This document shows, piece by piece, positions 31,115 to 40,493 of a stretch of DNA of 64,000 bases (its first letter is position 1; every line of letters begins with the position of its first letter). The notes below the pieces were generated by a model. It was given only the letters and a program-made list of their open reading frames with translations, ran no database searches and was not told the origin of the DNA. The stretch spans positions 124,001 through 188,000 of the forward strand of contig CAWEWR010000007.1 in the NCBI GenBank assembly GCA_963812675.1. Direction: 5' to 3'. The translations under genes and the position numbers were made by a program. Source of the stretch: AP-15 sp963812675 (GTDB taxonomy: Bacteria; Pseudomonadota; Alphaproteobacteria; ATCC43930; CGMCC-115725).

Positions 31115-32266
31115 TTACGCGATGACCTTGGCCTGCCGGAGCTCTTCCAACATGGCGTTGTCGTAGCCGAGGAGCCGGGAGAGGACCTCGTCGGTATGTT
31201 GACCCGGGGTGGGGACGGGGCCGACACGGCCCGGGGTCTTCGACATCTTGATCGTTGCGCCGGGGAGGTACATTTCGCCGGCGACCGGGTCCGCCATCTT
31301 CACCAGCATCTCGCGCTCCCAGAGATGCGGATCCTCGGCAACTTGCGGGATCGTCTTGACCGGAGCGACCGGGATCTCGGCGTCGAGCAGGGTCTTGACT
31401 ATATGGTCGACGGTGTTCTCAGCACACCACGCCTCGACCACCTTGCGCCGCGCGTCGCCGCGGCCGACCCGGCTGGTCCAACCCTCGGCGGCAGCCTCCT
31501 TGTTGCCGGTCGCGATCTGCATGAGCCGGGTCGCCATCGCCTTTCCGGAAGCGGATATCACGACATGGCCGTCCTTTGCCTTGAAGGGCGGGCGGCCGGC
31601 TTCGCCGCCCTCCTTGCCGGTGGCGAGATAGTACGAGGTCGGGATCTCGACCATCGTCAGTGCCGAATCCATCAGGCAGCAATCGACCAGCTGGCCTTCG
31701 CCGGTGCGGTCGCGGTGGTGCAGCGCGGCGAGGGTACCGATCGTCGCATGCAATGAAGTGTAGCGGTCGACCAGCGAGGTTGCCGCGCCGAGCGGCGTCC
31801 CCACCGGCGCGCCGGTTAACGACATCAGCCCGCTCATCGCCTGGCCGAGCGGGTCGAAGGCCGGGCGTTCGCGATAGGGGCCGTATTGGCCGAACCCGGA
31901 TACCGAGGTCAGGATGATGTCCGGCTTCAGCGCACGCAGCTGGTCGTAGTCGAACCCCATCTGCGCCATCGTGCCGGGTCGGAAATTTTCGAGCACGACA
32001 TCCGCGGTCGGGACCAGCGCGGCGAAGACCTCCTTGCCGCGCGGCGTGCGCAAATCGAGGCAAAGGCTCTTCTTGCCGCGGTTGTAGACCGAGAAGTAAA
32101 CGCTCTGGCCGCGGACCAGCGGCTCCGACCGCCGGGTTTCCTCGCCGCCCAATTTCTCGATCTTGATAACCTCGGCGCCGAGATCGGAGAGGATCATGCC
32201 GCCGCGCGGACCCGCCTGGTACCGGGCCAGTTCAAGCACTCGCACGCCTTCCAGAGATCCGACCAT
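31115..32266 (-). CDS. CoA transferase, family III (CaiB/BaiF)
   Basis: A 383-residue family III CoA transferase, moving CoA between an acyl-CoA donor and a carboxylic acid. Visible features are G-V-R-V-L-E-L-A-R-Y near the N-terminus, A-E-V-I-K-I-E near 33, N-R-G-K-K-S-L-C-L-D-L near 60, and the A-T-S-L-V-D-R-Y-T-S-L-H segment near 165 with the catalytic Asp. The length is normal. It is divergent from the following enoyl-CoA hydratase, 26 bases apart, which suggests joint control of an acyl-CoA route. Confidence 0.93.
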   Translation of the reverse strand: MVGSLEGVRVLELARYQAGPRGGMILSDLGAEVIKIEKLGGEETRRSEPLVRGQSVYFSVYNRGKKSLCLDLRTPRGKEVFAALVPTADVVLENFRPGTMAQMGFDYDQLRALKPDIILTSVSGFGQYGPYRERPAFDPLGQAMSGLMSLTGAPVGTPLGAATSLVDRYTSLHATIGTLAALHHRDRTGEGQLVDCCLMDSALTMVEIPTSYYLATGKEGGEAGRPPFKAKDGHVVISASGKAMATRLMQIATGNKEAAAEGWTSRVGRGDARRKVVEAWCAENTVDHIVKTLLDAEIPVAPVKTIPQVAEDPHLWEREMLVKMADPVAGEMYLPGATIKMSKTPGRVGPVPTPGQHTDEVLSRLLGYDNAMLEELRQAKVIA

Positions 32267-32292
32267 CTCCCGTCTCCAAATCTGCGCAGGAG

Positions 32293-33117
32293 TTGAGTGA
32301 ACACCTGCTCCCCGCTAGTGTCAAACGATCGACGAGCTGCGCAGGAGGGCGAGCCCTGGCCTACGAATTTATTCTGACCGACCGTTTCGACGCGGTTGCG
32401 GTAATCACGCTCAATCGCCCGGACAAGCTCAATGCGCTGAGCTATCCGCTGGTGCGCGAGCTCGACGAGGCCCTGACTCAATACGAGGCGGATGACGATA
32501 TCAAAGCCGTGATCCTGACCGGCGCCGGCGACCGGGCATTTTCCGCCGGTGCGGATATCCACGAGATGGCCGGGCTAAGTTCGGAGGAATTGGCCACTCG
32601 CGGGGAGGTGCGCGGCCGCGCGACTTGGCATATCGCGAATTTTGCCAAGCCTCTGATCGGCGCGATCAACGGGCTCGCCTATGGCGGGGCCGCATTGCTG
32701 AGCTCGACCCTCGATATGCGGATCGGCTGCGAGCGCACCGCCTTCCGGTTTCTCGCAGCGAGCTACGGGCGGGTAAATTCCAGCTGGTCGTTGCCGCTGT
32801 TGGTCGGCCTGCCGAAGGCGAAAGAGCTGCTCTACACCGGCCGGATCGTCACGTCTGAGGAGGCGGAGCGCATCGGACTTCTAAATCAGGTTGTCCCAGC
32901 CGCATGCCTGCTCGATACCTGCATCGAGATCGGGCAGATGATCGCCAAGAACGACGCGCGCATGGTGCAAGGCCTGAAGCGCCTGCTGCACGAGCAGATC
33001 GGGATGGGCTGGCGCGAGCGCTACGACAATGAAGAGCAAGCGCGCGCCACCTGGCTCGCCGCCGGCCACCCGCGCGAAGGCTTCAAGGATTTCCTCAGCC
33101 GCAAGGGATCAGCTTAA
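32293..33117 (+). CDS. enoyl-CoA hydratase/isomerase family protein
   Basis: A 274-residue crotonase. Visible motifs are L-N-R-P-D-K-L-N-A-L-S near residue 38, F-S-A-G-A-D-I-H-E near 85 and N-G-L-A-Y-G-G-A near 130 (oxyanion hole). K-A-K-E-L-L-Y-T-G near 180 retains the Glu of the second catalytic position. The TTG at 32293 follows GCAGGAG; the real start could be later, near residue 23, where homology begins. It is divergent from the CoA-transferase gene. Confidence 0.88.
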   Translation: MSEHLLPASVKRSTSCAGGRALAYEFILTDRFDAVAVITLNRPDKLNALSYPLVRELDEALTQYEADDDIKAVILTGAGDRAFSAGADIHEMAGLSSEELATRGEVRGRATWHIANFAKPLIGAINGLAYGGAALLSSTLDMRIGCERTAFRFLAASYGRVNSSWSLPLLVGLPKAKELLYTGRIVTSEEAERIGLLNQVVPAACLLDTCIEIGQMIAKNDARMVQGLKRLLHEQIGMGWRERYDNEEQARATWLAAGHPREGFKDFLSRKGSA

Positions 33118-33140
33118 GGTCCAGCACGCCGGGACAACGA

Positions 33141-33740
33141 TTACGCCCGGAGTTCCGGGTAATCGGTTACCACGGCTTCTTCGCTGACAGTATCGAGCAT
33201 GGCGCAGCTCAATTGCCGACGGTTGCCTTGGTCGCGTGCTTCGCCGGCAGAGCCCGGATTGATTACCAATACCTTGCCGACGCGGCGCACCAGCTGATGG
33301 TGAGTGTGGCCGTAGAGCACGAAATCCGCTTCGGCCTCGCCGAACCGCGCCAATAGCGGGTCGTGCGGGTATACATACGCCCCTTGCGGTTCCCATGGGG
33401 TCGAGTGGACGAGAAGCAGCTTCTTCCCGCCAACATTGAGCTCGAGCCGTTTTGGCCGCTCGGCGAGCCACTGGAGGAGCGCCCGATTGATCCATTCCGG
33501 CTGGCGCGCCCGGACCCCGTGCGGGCCGAGGAAGCCCTCCTCGTGGTTGCCTAGGATAATGTGGGCGCCCCGCTCTCGGAGCAGGGCAACGACCTCGTTT
33601 GAGAAGCGGTATTCGTAGATGCTGTCGCCGAGACAAATCAGCTCGTCGGCATCGCCGAGTATTTCCAGCGCCTGCAGCAAGCCGGTGTGATTGCAGTGCA
33701 CGTCGGAGACAATGCCGATCTTCAAGACTGGCTCCGGCAC
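33141..33740 (-). CDS. metallophosphoesterase, YfcE-like
   Basis: A 199-residue calcineurin-like phosphoesterase. The five metal motifs are visible: G-I-V-S-D-V-H-C-N near residue 10, L-G-D-S-I near 37, G-N-H-E near 62, H-S-T-P near 107, and Y-G-H-T-H-H near 138, followed by N-P-G-S. Relatives hydrolyse phosphodiesters with Mn2+. The start is a GTG at 33740 (or a TTG at 33725) and overlaps the end of the MaoC gene, so the two are one transcription unit. Confidence 0.88.
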   Translation of the reverse strand: MPEPVLKIGIVSDVHCNHTGLLQALEILGDADELICLGDSIYEYRFSNEVVALLRERGAHIILGNHEEGFLGPHGVRARQPEWINRALLQWLAERPKRLELNVGGKKLLLVHSTPWEPQGAYVYPHDPLLARFGEAEADFVLYGHTHHQLVRRVGKVLVINPGSAGEARDQGNRRQLSCAMLDTVSEEAVVTDYPELRA

Positions 33741-34177
33741 GCGATAATGTTCATCGGCTTGAGGCTCATGACAACCTTTCCGTCCTGGTTCAGCACCTCG
33801 ATCAAGGTGCGCACCATGCCTCGGTCGGGTTTTGAGCGCGAGCGTGTCGCTTCGAGCACCGAGACGCGGATGCGCAGCACGTCCCCCGGCCGAACCGGGT
33901 GTAGCCAGCGCAGCTCGTCGATGCCGGGCGAGGCGAGGCTCGCCGCCTTCGGTAGAAAATTGTCGGCGAGCAACCGCATCATCATCGCGCCGGTATGCCA
34001 GCCGCTGGCGATCAAGCCGCCAAAGCGGCCGCGCCTCGCCGCCTCGGGATCGACATGCATGTCCTGCGGGTCGAAGCGGCCGGCGAATTCGAGGATTTCG
34101 GCCTCGTCGACCCGGATCTCGCCGTACTCGAATACAGCGCCCGGAATGTAGTCTTCGAAATATCGCTCTTTGGTCAA
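33722..34177 (-). CDS. MaoC-family (R)-enoyl-CoA dehydratase
   Basis: A 151-residue hot-dog-fold protein. The N-terminal Y-F-E-D-Y-I-P-G-A-V-F-E-Y-G segment, the D-E-A-E-I-L-E-F-A-G-R-F-D-P-Q-D-M-H-V-D-P-E-A-A stretch with catalytic Asp and His near residues 37-42, and G-W-H-T-G-A-M near 65 are typical MaoC signatures. It hydrates or dehydrates enoyl-CoA. It lies divergently from the GMC oxidoreductase and overlaps the phosphoesterase gene by 19 bases. Confidence 0.92.
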   Translation of the reverse strand: MTKERYFEDYIPGAVFEYGEIRVDEAEILEFAGRFDPQDMHVDPEAARRGRFGGLIASGWHTGAMMMRLLADNFLPKAASLASPGIDELRWLHPVRPGDVLRIRVSVLEATRSRSKPDRGMVRTLIEVLNQDGKVVMSLKPMNIIACRSQS

Positions 34178-34275
34178 TGACGCCTCGCATATTGCCCGGG
34201 CTTGAACGCGGCCGGGCGCTGCTGCATTACATCACCTGCAGAAAAAAGTCGTGGTTATGCCCGAAAGGGAGGGAG

Positions 34276-35982
34276 ATGACCTTCGATTACATCATCGTCG
34301 GCGGCGGGTCGGCCGGGTCCGTCATGGCGAACCGGCTCTCCGCCAAAAGCGGCAACAAGGTCCTGCTGTGCGAGGCCGGCCAGGACACGCCGCACGGCAA
34401 GGTGCCGCCGGAGATCCTCGACAGCTATCCCGGCACGGCCTATTTCGACCCGCGCTTTCACTGGACCGAGCTCAAGGTCCACACCGAAGTCATCTCGCAC
34501 AACCGCCCCGAGGAGGACCGGCCGCCGTTGCGCAAATACGAGCGGGCGCGAGTGCTCGGCGGCGGCTCGTCGATCAACGGCCAGCTCGCCAATCGCGGCG
34601 CGCCGACCGATTACGACGAGTGGGAGGCGCGTGGGGCGGCGGGGTGGAACTGGAATGCGGTGCTGCCCTATTTTAAAAAAGTCGAACGCGACATGGATTT
34701 CGACGGGCCGTGGCACGGCAAGGACGGCCGTATCCCGGTCCGCCGCATCTTCCCCGATCTGTGGAACGGCCACGCCAAGGCCGTCGCGAAGGCGTTCGAA
34801 GAGGCCGGTTTTCCCTACGTCCAAGACCAGAACGGCGAATTCAGGGACGGGTATTTTCCGATCACGATCTCGAACCTCTATGACCGTCGCGTCTCGGCGG
34901 CGATCGGCTACCTCGATCCGGGAACCCGTCTTCGCGACAACTTGACGATCTCGGCGCTGACGCAGGTCAAAGAGCTGCTGTTCGAGGGGACGCGTTGCGT
35001 CGGCGTCAAGGCGCTGGTAGACGGTCGGGAGACCGAATTCCGCGGCGGCGAGGTGATCGTGTCGTCGGGGGCGATCCACTCGCCGGCGCATCTGTTGCGG
35101 GCCGGTATCGGGCCGGCCGGCCATCTCCGCGATCTCGGGATCGAGGTCGTGGCGCATGTTCCGGGGGTCGGGCAGAGGCTGATGGACCACCCGGCGATAT
35201 CCGTCTCCTCGTTCATCAAGCCCGATTACCGGCTCAACGGACTGACCCGCCGGCACATCCTCCTGGCGTTGCGCTATTCGTCCGGGATCGGCGGCGCGCC
35301 GGCAGGCGACATGTTCGTGGTCGGCGTCAGCAAATCCTCCTGGCACGCGGTCGGCGAGCAGATCGGCTCGTTGCTCGCGGCCGTCTACAAGACGTTTTCG
35401 GAAACCGGCCAGGTCAAGCTCGCCTCGCGCGACTGGCGAGCCGAGCCGGTCGTCGAGTTCAACCTCTTGTCCGATCGCCGCGACCTCGAACGGCTGATGG
35501 AGGCGTTCCGGCGGCTCGGTGCGATGCAGATCAGCGCCGCGCTGCGCGAAGCGACGAGCGACCCGTTTCCGGCGAGCTATACCGAGCGGGTGCGCAAGAT
35601 CGGCGTCGTCAACCCCAAGAACAAGATGATCACCAACGTCATCGCGAAACTCCTCGATGGCCCGGCCTGGCTGCGCCGCCTAATGATCGAGAAGGTCATC
35701 GTCGAGGGCTACAAGTTCGACGAATTGATGCGCGACGACGAAGCGCTCGAGGATTTCATCCGCAAGGCTGCGATCGGGGTCTGGCATGCGACCTGCACTT
35801 GCCGGATGGGCGCCGAGGACGACCCGATGGCGGTGACCGACAATCAAGGCCGCGTGCGCGGCGTCAGCGGTCTGCGCGTCGTCGACGCCTCGTTGTTTCC
35901 GGCGGTGCCGTGCGCCAACACCAACTTCCCGACCCTGATGACCGCGGAGAAAATCGCCGACGCAATACTCGCAGCGGCGTAA
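34276..35982 (+). CDS. GMC-family oxidoreductase (choline dehydrogenase-like)
   Basis: A 568-residue FAD alcohol oxidoreductase. The N-terminal I-I-V-G-G-G-S-A-G-S dinucleotide motif, the R-V-L-G-G-G-S-S-I-N-G signature near residue 96, G-A-I-H-S-P near 270, and the active-site pair His in G-V-W-H-A-T-C-T and Asn in C-A-N-T-N-F near the C-terminus are visible. Relatives oxidise alcohols, choline or sugars. ATG at 34276 follows a GGGAGGGAG ribosome-binding site. A palindromic repeat starts two bases after the stop. Confidence 0.93.
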   Translation: MTFDYIIVGGGSAGSVMANRLSAKSGNKVLLCEAGQDTPHGKVPPEILDSYPGTAYFDPRFHWTELKVHTEVISHNRPEEDRPPLRKYERARVLGGGSSINGQLANRGAPTDYDEWEARGAAGWNWNAVLPYFKKVERDMDFDGPWHGKDGRIPVRRIFPDLWNGHAKAVAKAFEEAGFPYVQDQNGEFRDGYFPITISNLYDRRVSAAIGYLDPGTRLRDNLTISALTQVKELLFEGTRCVGVKALVDGRETEFRGGEVIVSSGAIHSPAHLLRAGIGPAGHLRDLGIEVVAHVPGVGQRLMDHPAISVSSFIKPDYRLNGLTRRHILLALRYSSGIGGAPAGDMFVVGVSKSSWHAVGEQIGSLLAAVYKTFSETGQVKLASRDWRAEPVVEFNLLSDRRDLERLMEAFRRLGAMQISAALREATSDPFPASYTERVRKIGVVNPKNKMITNVIAKLLDGPAWLRRLMIEKVIVEGYKFDELMRDDEALEDFIRKAAIGVWHATCTCRMGAEDDPMAVTDNQGRVRGVSGLRVVDASLFPAVPCANTNFPTLMTAEKIADAILAAA

Positions 35983-35984
35983 AT

Positions 35985-36070
35985 GTCATTGCGAGGAGCG
36001 CAGCGACGAAGCAATCTCGCACGTCGAGCGCGGGCCGGCCCCAGATTGCTTCGCTCCGCTCGCAACGACA
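35985..36070. repeat. dispersed palindromic repeat, family B copy 1
   Basis: Begins TGTCATTGCGAGGAGC and ends GCTCGCAACGACA, which are mutually complementary, with internal GAAGCAATCT and AGATTGCTTC arms. The same layout recurs at 40297-40387 and 43611-43732. It is MITE-like, about 86 bp. Confidence 0.8.
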
Positions 36071-36086
36071 GCGTGAGGAGCGGGCG

Positions 36087-37103
36087 ATGCGGTTCGGGGT
36101 TTTTGACCATCTGGATGACAGCGGGGTGCCGCTGACCCGGCATTTCGAGGAGCGGTTGCGGCTGATCGAGGCGTATGATCGTGCTGGGTTCTACGGCTAT
36201 CATCTCGCCGAGCACCACAACACCCCGCTCGGTTATGCGCCGTCGCCCGGCATCTTTCTCTCGGCGGTCGCACAGCGCACGAAGCGGCTGCGCTTCGGCC
36301 CGATGGTCTACCTGTTGCCGCTCTACCATCCGCTGCGGCTGATCGACGAGATCTGCATGCTCGACCAGATGAGCGGCGGCCGGTTTCTCTATGGCGTCGG
36401 GCGCGGCATCTCGCCGATCGAGGTCGGGTTCTACGGTGTCGACTTCGATACCGGGATGCAGCAGTTCCGCGAAGCGTTCGATGCCATTCGTATCGGTCTG
36501 ACCGAAGACGAGCTGACCTATCGCGGCAGGTTCTACGACTTCGACCATGTGCCGATGGTCATGAAGCCGGTTCAGAAGCCCTATCCGGAGCTGTGGTACG
36601 GCACGAGCCGACCGGACAGCATTCCCTGGGCGGCCGAGCACGGCGCCCATATCGTCACATTGCGCGACACCTCGCAGGCGCGCGCGATCATCGAGCTCTA
36701 CAAGGCGGAATGGCGCAAGCACGGCCGGCCTGAAGCCGAATTGCCGATGATGGGCATCAACCGGCATATCGTCGTCGCCGAGACCGAGACCGAGGCGCGC
36801 GACATCGCCCGCCGCGCCTACCGGCCGTGGCGCCGGCACATGGAGCTGCTGTGGGCGAAATACGACGTGCCGTTCCCGTTGAAGGACGGGTTGCCCGAGG
36901 AATGGGATCCGCTGCAGGCGCATGGGCACGCTATCGCCGGTACGCCGGCGCAGGTGCGCGACTACGTTGCCGCCCAGGCCGACGCTGCCGGCGCGACCTA
37001 TTTCGTATGCGATTTCGCCTTCGGCACGATTTCGCACGAGGAGGTGATGAAATCGGTCGAGCTGTTTGCGCGCGAGGTGATGCCGGCGTTTGCCGATGCA
37101 TGA
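36087..37103 (+). CDS. LLM class flavin-dependent oxidoreductase
   Basis: A 338-residue luciferase-like TIM-barrel protein using reduced flavin. Visible features are G-V-F-D-H-L-D near the start, the A-E-H-H-N-T-P-L-G-Y-A-P-S-P segment near 42, P-L-Y-H-P-L-R-L near 78, and G-V-G-R-G-I-S-P-I-E near 105. Relatives are bacterial monooxygenases or reductases acting on alkyl or cyclic ketones. GAGGAG lies seven bases before the ATG. The dienelactone hydrolase follows after 15 bases, forming a likely two-gene unit. Confidence 0.9.
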   Translation: MRFGVFDHLDDSGVPLTRHFEERLRLIEAYDRAGFYGYHLAEHHNTPLGYAPSPGIFLSAVAQRTKRLRFGPMVYLLPLYHPLRLIDEICMLDQMSGGRFLYGVGRGISPIEVGFYGVDFDTGMQQFREAFDAIRIGLTEDELTYRGRFYDFDHVPMVMKPVQKPYPELWYGTSRPDSIPWAAEHGAHIVTLRDTSQARAIIELYKAEWRKHGRPEAELPMMGINRHIVVAETETEARDIARRAYRPWRRHMELLWAKYDVPFPLKDGLPEEWDPLQAHGHAIAGTPAQVRDYVAAQADAAGATYFVCDFAFGTISHEEVMKSVELFAREVMPAFADA

Positions 37104-37118
37104 CAGGAAGGACCAACG

Positions 37119-37781
37119 ATGGGCACGATGATCGAGTTCGCACGCCCCGATGGGGGCAAGACCAAGGGCTACCTGGCGACCGCCGGCCGGGGGCGGCCGG
37201 GGATTGTCGTGATCCAGGAGTGGTGGGGTCTCAATGACCAGATTTGCGGGGTGGTCGACCGCTTCGCGCGAGCCGGTTACAACGCGCTGGCTCCCGATCT
37301 CTACGAAGGCCGTGTCACCTCAGCGCCCGACGAGGCCAATCACCTGATGACCGGCCTCGATTTTGCCGACGCTACGCACCAGGATTTGCGCGGCGCCGCG
37401 CAGCATCTGCAGGCGCAAAGCGGAAGAGTGGCGGTGATGGGCTACTGCATGGGCGGAGCCCTGACCATCGCTGCCGCCGTGCATGTCCCGGAATTCGCGG
37501 CCGGGGTGTGCTTTTACGGGATCCCGCCGAAGGCGTTCGCCGACCCGGCCAAAATCCGTATGCCGCTGCAAGGCCATTTCGCCAACCAGGACGACTGGTG
37601 CACACCTGCGGCGGTCGACGATCTCGAAAGGACTCTGAAAACGGCCGGCGTCCGCCACGAGATTTACCGTTATGACGCGGCCCACGCTTTCGCCAACGAG
37701 CGCAGCACGGCTTACGACCTCGCCTGCGCCAACCAGGCGTGGGAGCGCATGGCCTCATTCCTGGGTGCGCAAATAGCCTAG
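37119..37781 (+). CDS. dienelactone hydrolase family protein
   Basis: A 220-residue alpha/beta hydrolase. Family signatures are I-Q-E-W-W-G-L-N-D near residue 30 and the nucleophile elbow G-Y-C-M-G-G near 109, where Cys replaces Ser, as in dienelactone hydrolases. The catalytic Asp in Q-D-D-W-C-T and His in A-A-H-A-F-A are also seen. Dienelactone hydrolases open lactones in aromatic degradation; many homologues have other esterase roles. It follows the LLM oxidoreductase closely. Confidence 0.93.
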   Translation: MGTMIEFARPDGGKTKGYLATAGRGRPGIVVIQEWWGLNDQICGVVDRFARAGYNALAPDLYEGRVTSAPDEANHLMTGLDFADATHQDLRGAAQHLQAQSGRVAVMGYCMGGALTIAAAVHVPEFAAGVCFYGIPPKAFADPAKIRMPLQGHFANQDDWCTPAAVDDLERTLKTAGVRHEIYRYDAAHAFANERSTAYDLACANQAWERMASFLGAQIA

Positions 37782-37867
37782 GGTCGAGGGAGAGCGGGGG
37801 CGCGTTTTTGACGATTGCGATCGCGTAATAGCACGAGGAGGGCGCCGACGGTCGCAGCCGGCCCGGG

Positions 37868-40216
37868 ATGATGCGCGGAGGTCTTTCGATGAGGCTATTC
37901 GTGCGGCGACGCAGCTTTGGCATTCAGGCCCGGCTCACGATGTTGGCTGTCGTGACTGCGCTGCCGCTCGTCGCGCTCGCGAGTTTCGCGATCCTCCGCG
38001 TGGTCGATGATCAGCGAACGCAGATCCAGCTAGACGTCAAGCAGCGAGTAGAAGATCTGCTTGCGGACGTAGACCGCCAGGTCAGTGCGATACAAGCGGA
38101 GCTTCAGGTCCTCGCAGTTTCGCCTAGTCTGCGTGACGGCGACTTCGCCGCCTTTGACCAACAGATGCGCGCCGCCCTCACGATCCGTGGAACGTCGATC
38201 GTCCTGCACGACACGAAAGGACAGCAACTCCTCAGCACGAACCGGCCGTTTGGCGAACCGCTCCCGCGCGCCACCAATACCGAAATGCACGACCGCGTGG
38301 TTGCGACGGGTAAGCCTCAGATTTCCGATCTGATCATGGGTGCAGTGTTGCGCCGGCCGATCCTGGTGGTGGGGGTGCCGGTTTTCCGAGACGGGCAGGT
38401 CGTTTACGTATTGGCAATGGGGCTCGGCCCGGAGGTGTTGTCGTCGCTGCTGAAGGAGCAAAGTGTTTCGCCCGATTGGACGGCCGGGATCTTCGATCGC
38501 AAGGGCGTCATTGTGGCGCGCAATCGAGAGTTAGATCGGTTTCTCGGCAAGCCGGTTTCGCCGACGCTTTTGGAAGCGATGCGCGAGCCGGCGGAGAACT
38601 GGTTCCCCAGTGTCACGAGTGAAAGCATCCCCGTATATTCGAACTTCCGGCGCTCACCGATCACCGGATGGACCGTAGCGATCGGTCTGCCCAGGGAATT
38701 TGTCGACGCTCCTATTCGCCGCGCGCGATTGTTGGCCTTTGGCGGCGGCGCAGCAGTCCTCGCCTTGAGCCTTGTCCTGGGTTGGTGGATGGCTCGGGCG
38801 ATCCGGCGGCGGGTCGAAGCGCTCACCGCCGCCACCCAGGCGTTAGGCAGGGGTGAGCCGGTCGATCCATTGAGCTGCGGCGTGCGCGAACTGGATGATG
38901 TCGGCAATGAGCTTCGCAATGCCGCCGCAGCGCTGGCGCGCAACCGCGAGGAGCTCGAGAGCACGGTAGAAGGACGCACCCGGGAGCTTGCCGCAGCCAA
39001 TGAACGGCTCCGGGCCGAGATCGACGCGCGCGAGCAGGCGCAATCGGCGCTGCTGCAGGCCCAAAAGATGGAGGCGATGGGTCAGCTGACCGGCGGTGTT
39101 GCGCATGACTTCAACAATCTGCTGACCGCCGTTTCCGGTTCTTTGGCGCTGCTCGAGTCGCGGATTTCCGACGAGAGGAGCTTGCGGCTCCTGCATACCG
39201 CGCAACGCGGCGCATCCCAGGGCGCCAAGCTCACCGAATCGCTGCTCGCATTCGCTCGTAAGCAGCGCCTCAACCCGATCCCGGCCGACCTCAACTCCAT
39301 CATCGTCGAGATGACCGAGATGCTGCGCCGCTCGATCGGTCCAGCTGTTGAGATCCGGCATGCTTTGGCGAGCGAACTCTGGCGGGTTCTGGTCGATACC
39401 AGTCAGATCGAGACGGCGCTGCTCAACGTCACCCTTAACGCGCGCGATGCCATGCCGGGCGGCGGCATGGTGCTTATCGAAACGGCGAACATCAGCGCGT
39501 CGAGCGAGGAATTGCCGGAAGAGGTCGCGCGCCAGGACTGTGTGCTCGTGTCGGTGCGCGACACGGGAACCGGAATGAGCCCCGAAGTCTTGGAGCGGGC
39601 TTTCGAGCCGTTCTTTACGACCAAGGAGGTCGGCAAGGGAACCGGATTGGGTCTGTCGATGGTGTTCGGCGTCGTCCGGCAATCCGGTGGCACGGTGCGC
39701 ATTCACAGTCGCCTGCGCGAGGGGACCGCCGTGCAGATATATCTGCCCCGCGCCATCGAGACCGCGAGCTTCGGCACGGGCCGCGCGAGGCCGCCCCGCG
39801 CGGCAGCGGGAGCTCACATCCTCGTCGTCGATGACGACCCCGATGTCCGCTGGATCATCGCCCAGGATCTGCAGGAAATTGGGTACGTTGTCACCGAGGC
39901 GGATAGCGGACGTGCCGCGTTGGCGATCCTCGAGCAGGACACGCCTTGCGACCTGATGGTCGCGGATCTGGTGATGCCCGGGCTGTCGGGACTGGATACG
40001 CTGCGCTTGGCACGCCGCACCCGCCCCGACCTCAAGGTGCTGTTCGCCAGCGGTTACGCGGATCTGTCGCGCTTTGGGGGCAATTTGAACAGCCACACCC
40101 TGCTCAAGAAGCCATTCAAGTCGGAAACCCTGGCCGAGGCGGTTCAGACCGCACTTCAACGAGCTTCCGCGGGCGAGCCGGGCAACATCGTGCAGCTGCG
40201 GCGCGATCAGCTGTGA
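37868..40216 (+). CDS. hybrid sensor histidine kinase/response regulator with dCache sensor
   Basis: A 782-residue signalling protein. The first membrane segment (about 20-40) is followed by a periplasmic dCache-like domain with P-I-L-V-V-G-V-P-V-F-R-D-G near 165 and a second membrane segment near 285, then a HAMP-like stretch. The HisKA domain has the phospho-acceptor His413 in G-G-V-A-H-D-F-N-N. The ATPase domain shows N-V-T-L-N-A-R-D-A, D-T-G-T-G-M and G-K-G-T-G-L-G-L. A C-terminal receiver domain has V-D-D-D-P and phospho-acceptor Asp700 in A-D-L-V-M-P-G. The H-D-F-N-N type is common in alphaproteobacteria. No partner regulator lies nearby, so the ligand and target are unknown. Confidence 0.93.
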   Translation: MMRGGLSMRLFVRRRSFGIQARLTMLAVVTALPLVALASFAILRVVDDQRTQIQLDVKQRVEDLLADVDRQVSAIQAELQVLAVSPSLRDGDFAAFDQQMRAALTIRGTSIVLHDTKGQQLLSTNRPFGEPLPRATNTEMHDRVVATGKPQISDLIMGAVLRRPILVVGVPVFRDGQVVYVLAMGLGPEVLSSLLKEQSVSPDWTAGIFDRKGVIVARNRELDRFLGKPVSPTLLEAMREPAENWFPSVTSESIPVYSNFRRSPITGWTVAIGLPREFVDAPIRRARLLAFGGGAAVLALSLVLGWWMARAIRRRVEALTAATQALGRGEPVDPLSCGVRELDDVGNELRNAAAALARNREELESTVEGRTRELAAANERLRAEIDAREQAQSALLQAQKMEAMGQLTGGVAHDFNNLLTAVSGSLALLESRISDERSLRLLHTAQRGASQGAKLTESLLAFARKQRLNPIPADLNSIIVEMTEMLRRSIGPAVEIRHALASELWRVLVDTSQIETALLNVTLNARDAMPGGGMVLIETANISASSEELPEEVARQDCVLVSVRDTGTGMSPEVLERAFEPFFTTKEVGKGTGLGLSMVFGVVRQSGGTVRIHSRLREGTAVQIYLPRAIETASFGTGRARPPRAAAGAHILVVDDDPDVRWIIAQDLQEIGYVVTEADSGRAALAILEQDTPCDLMVADLVMPGLSGLDTLRLARRTRPDLKVLFASGYADLSRFGGNLNSHTLLKKPFKSETLAEAVQTALQRASAGEPGNIVQLRRDQL

Positions 40217-40296
40217 TCGGGTAACAGGGACGGCGAGCGGGATTGACCAGCCGCCTATAGAGCAGCTTCGACCAGGTTAAACCACTTACTCCAATC

Positions 40297-40387
40297 GTCA
40301 TTGCGAGCGGATCGAAGCAATCTCAGGCCACTGCGCGCTCGGGCGGCCCGAGATTGCTGCGTCGCGCAGGCGCTCCTCGCAATGACA
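40297..40387. repeat. dispersed palindromic repeat, family B copy 2
   Basis: Begins CGTCATTGCGAGCGGATCG and ends TCCTCGCAATGACA, with inner GAAGCAATCTC and GAGATTGCTGC arms. Same layout as the copies at 35985 and 43611. Confidence 0.8.
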
Positions 40388-40493
40388 TTCCTATGTGGTC
40401 GAAATCTGCTCTAAAAAAAATAGTTCGGACTTGTCGTTTTGGCGTTCCTCACGCGTCGTCTCGATGCTGAACACCTATCGAAAGCAAACAGCC

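Noticed and set aside
34255..35346. Long minus-strand frame antisense to the GMC oxidoreductase
   Set aside because: No family signature and complete overlap with an unambiguous gene.
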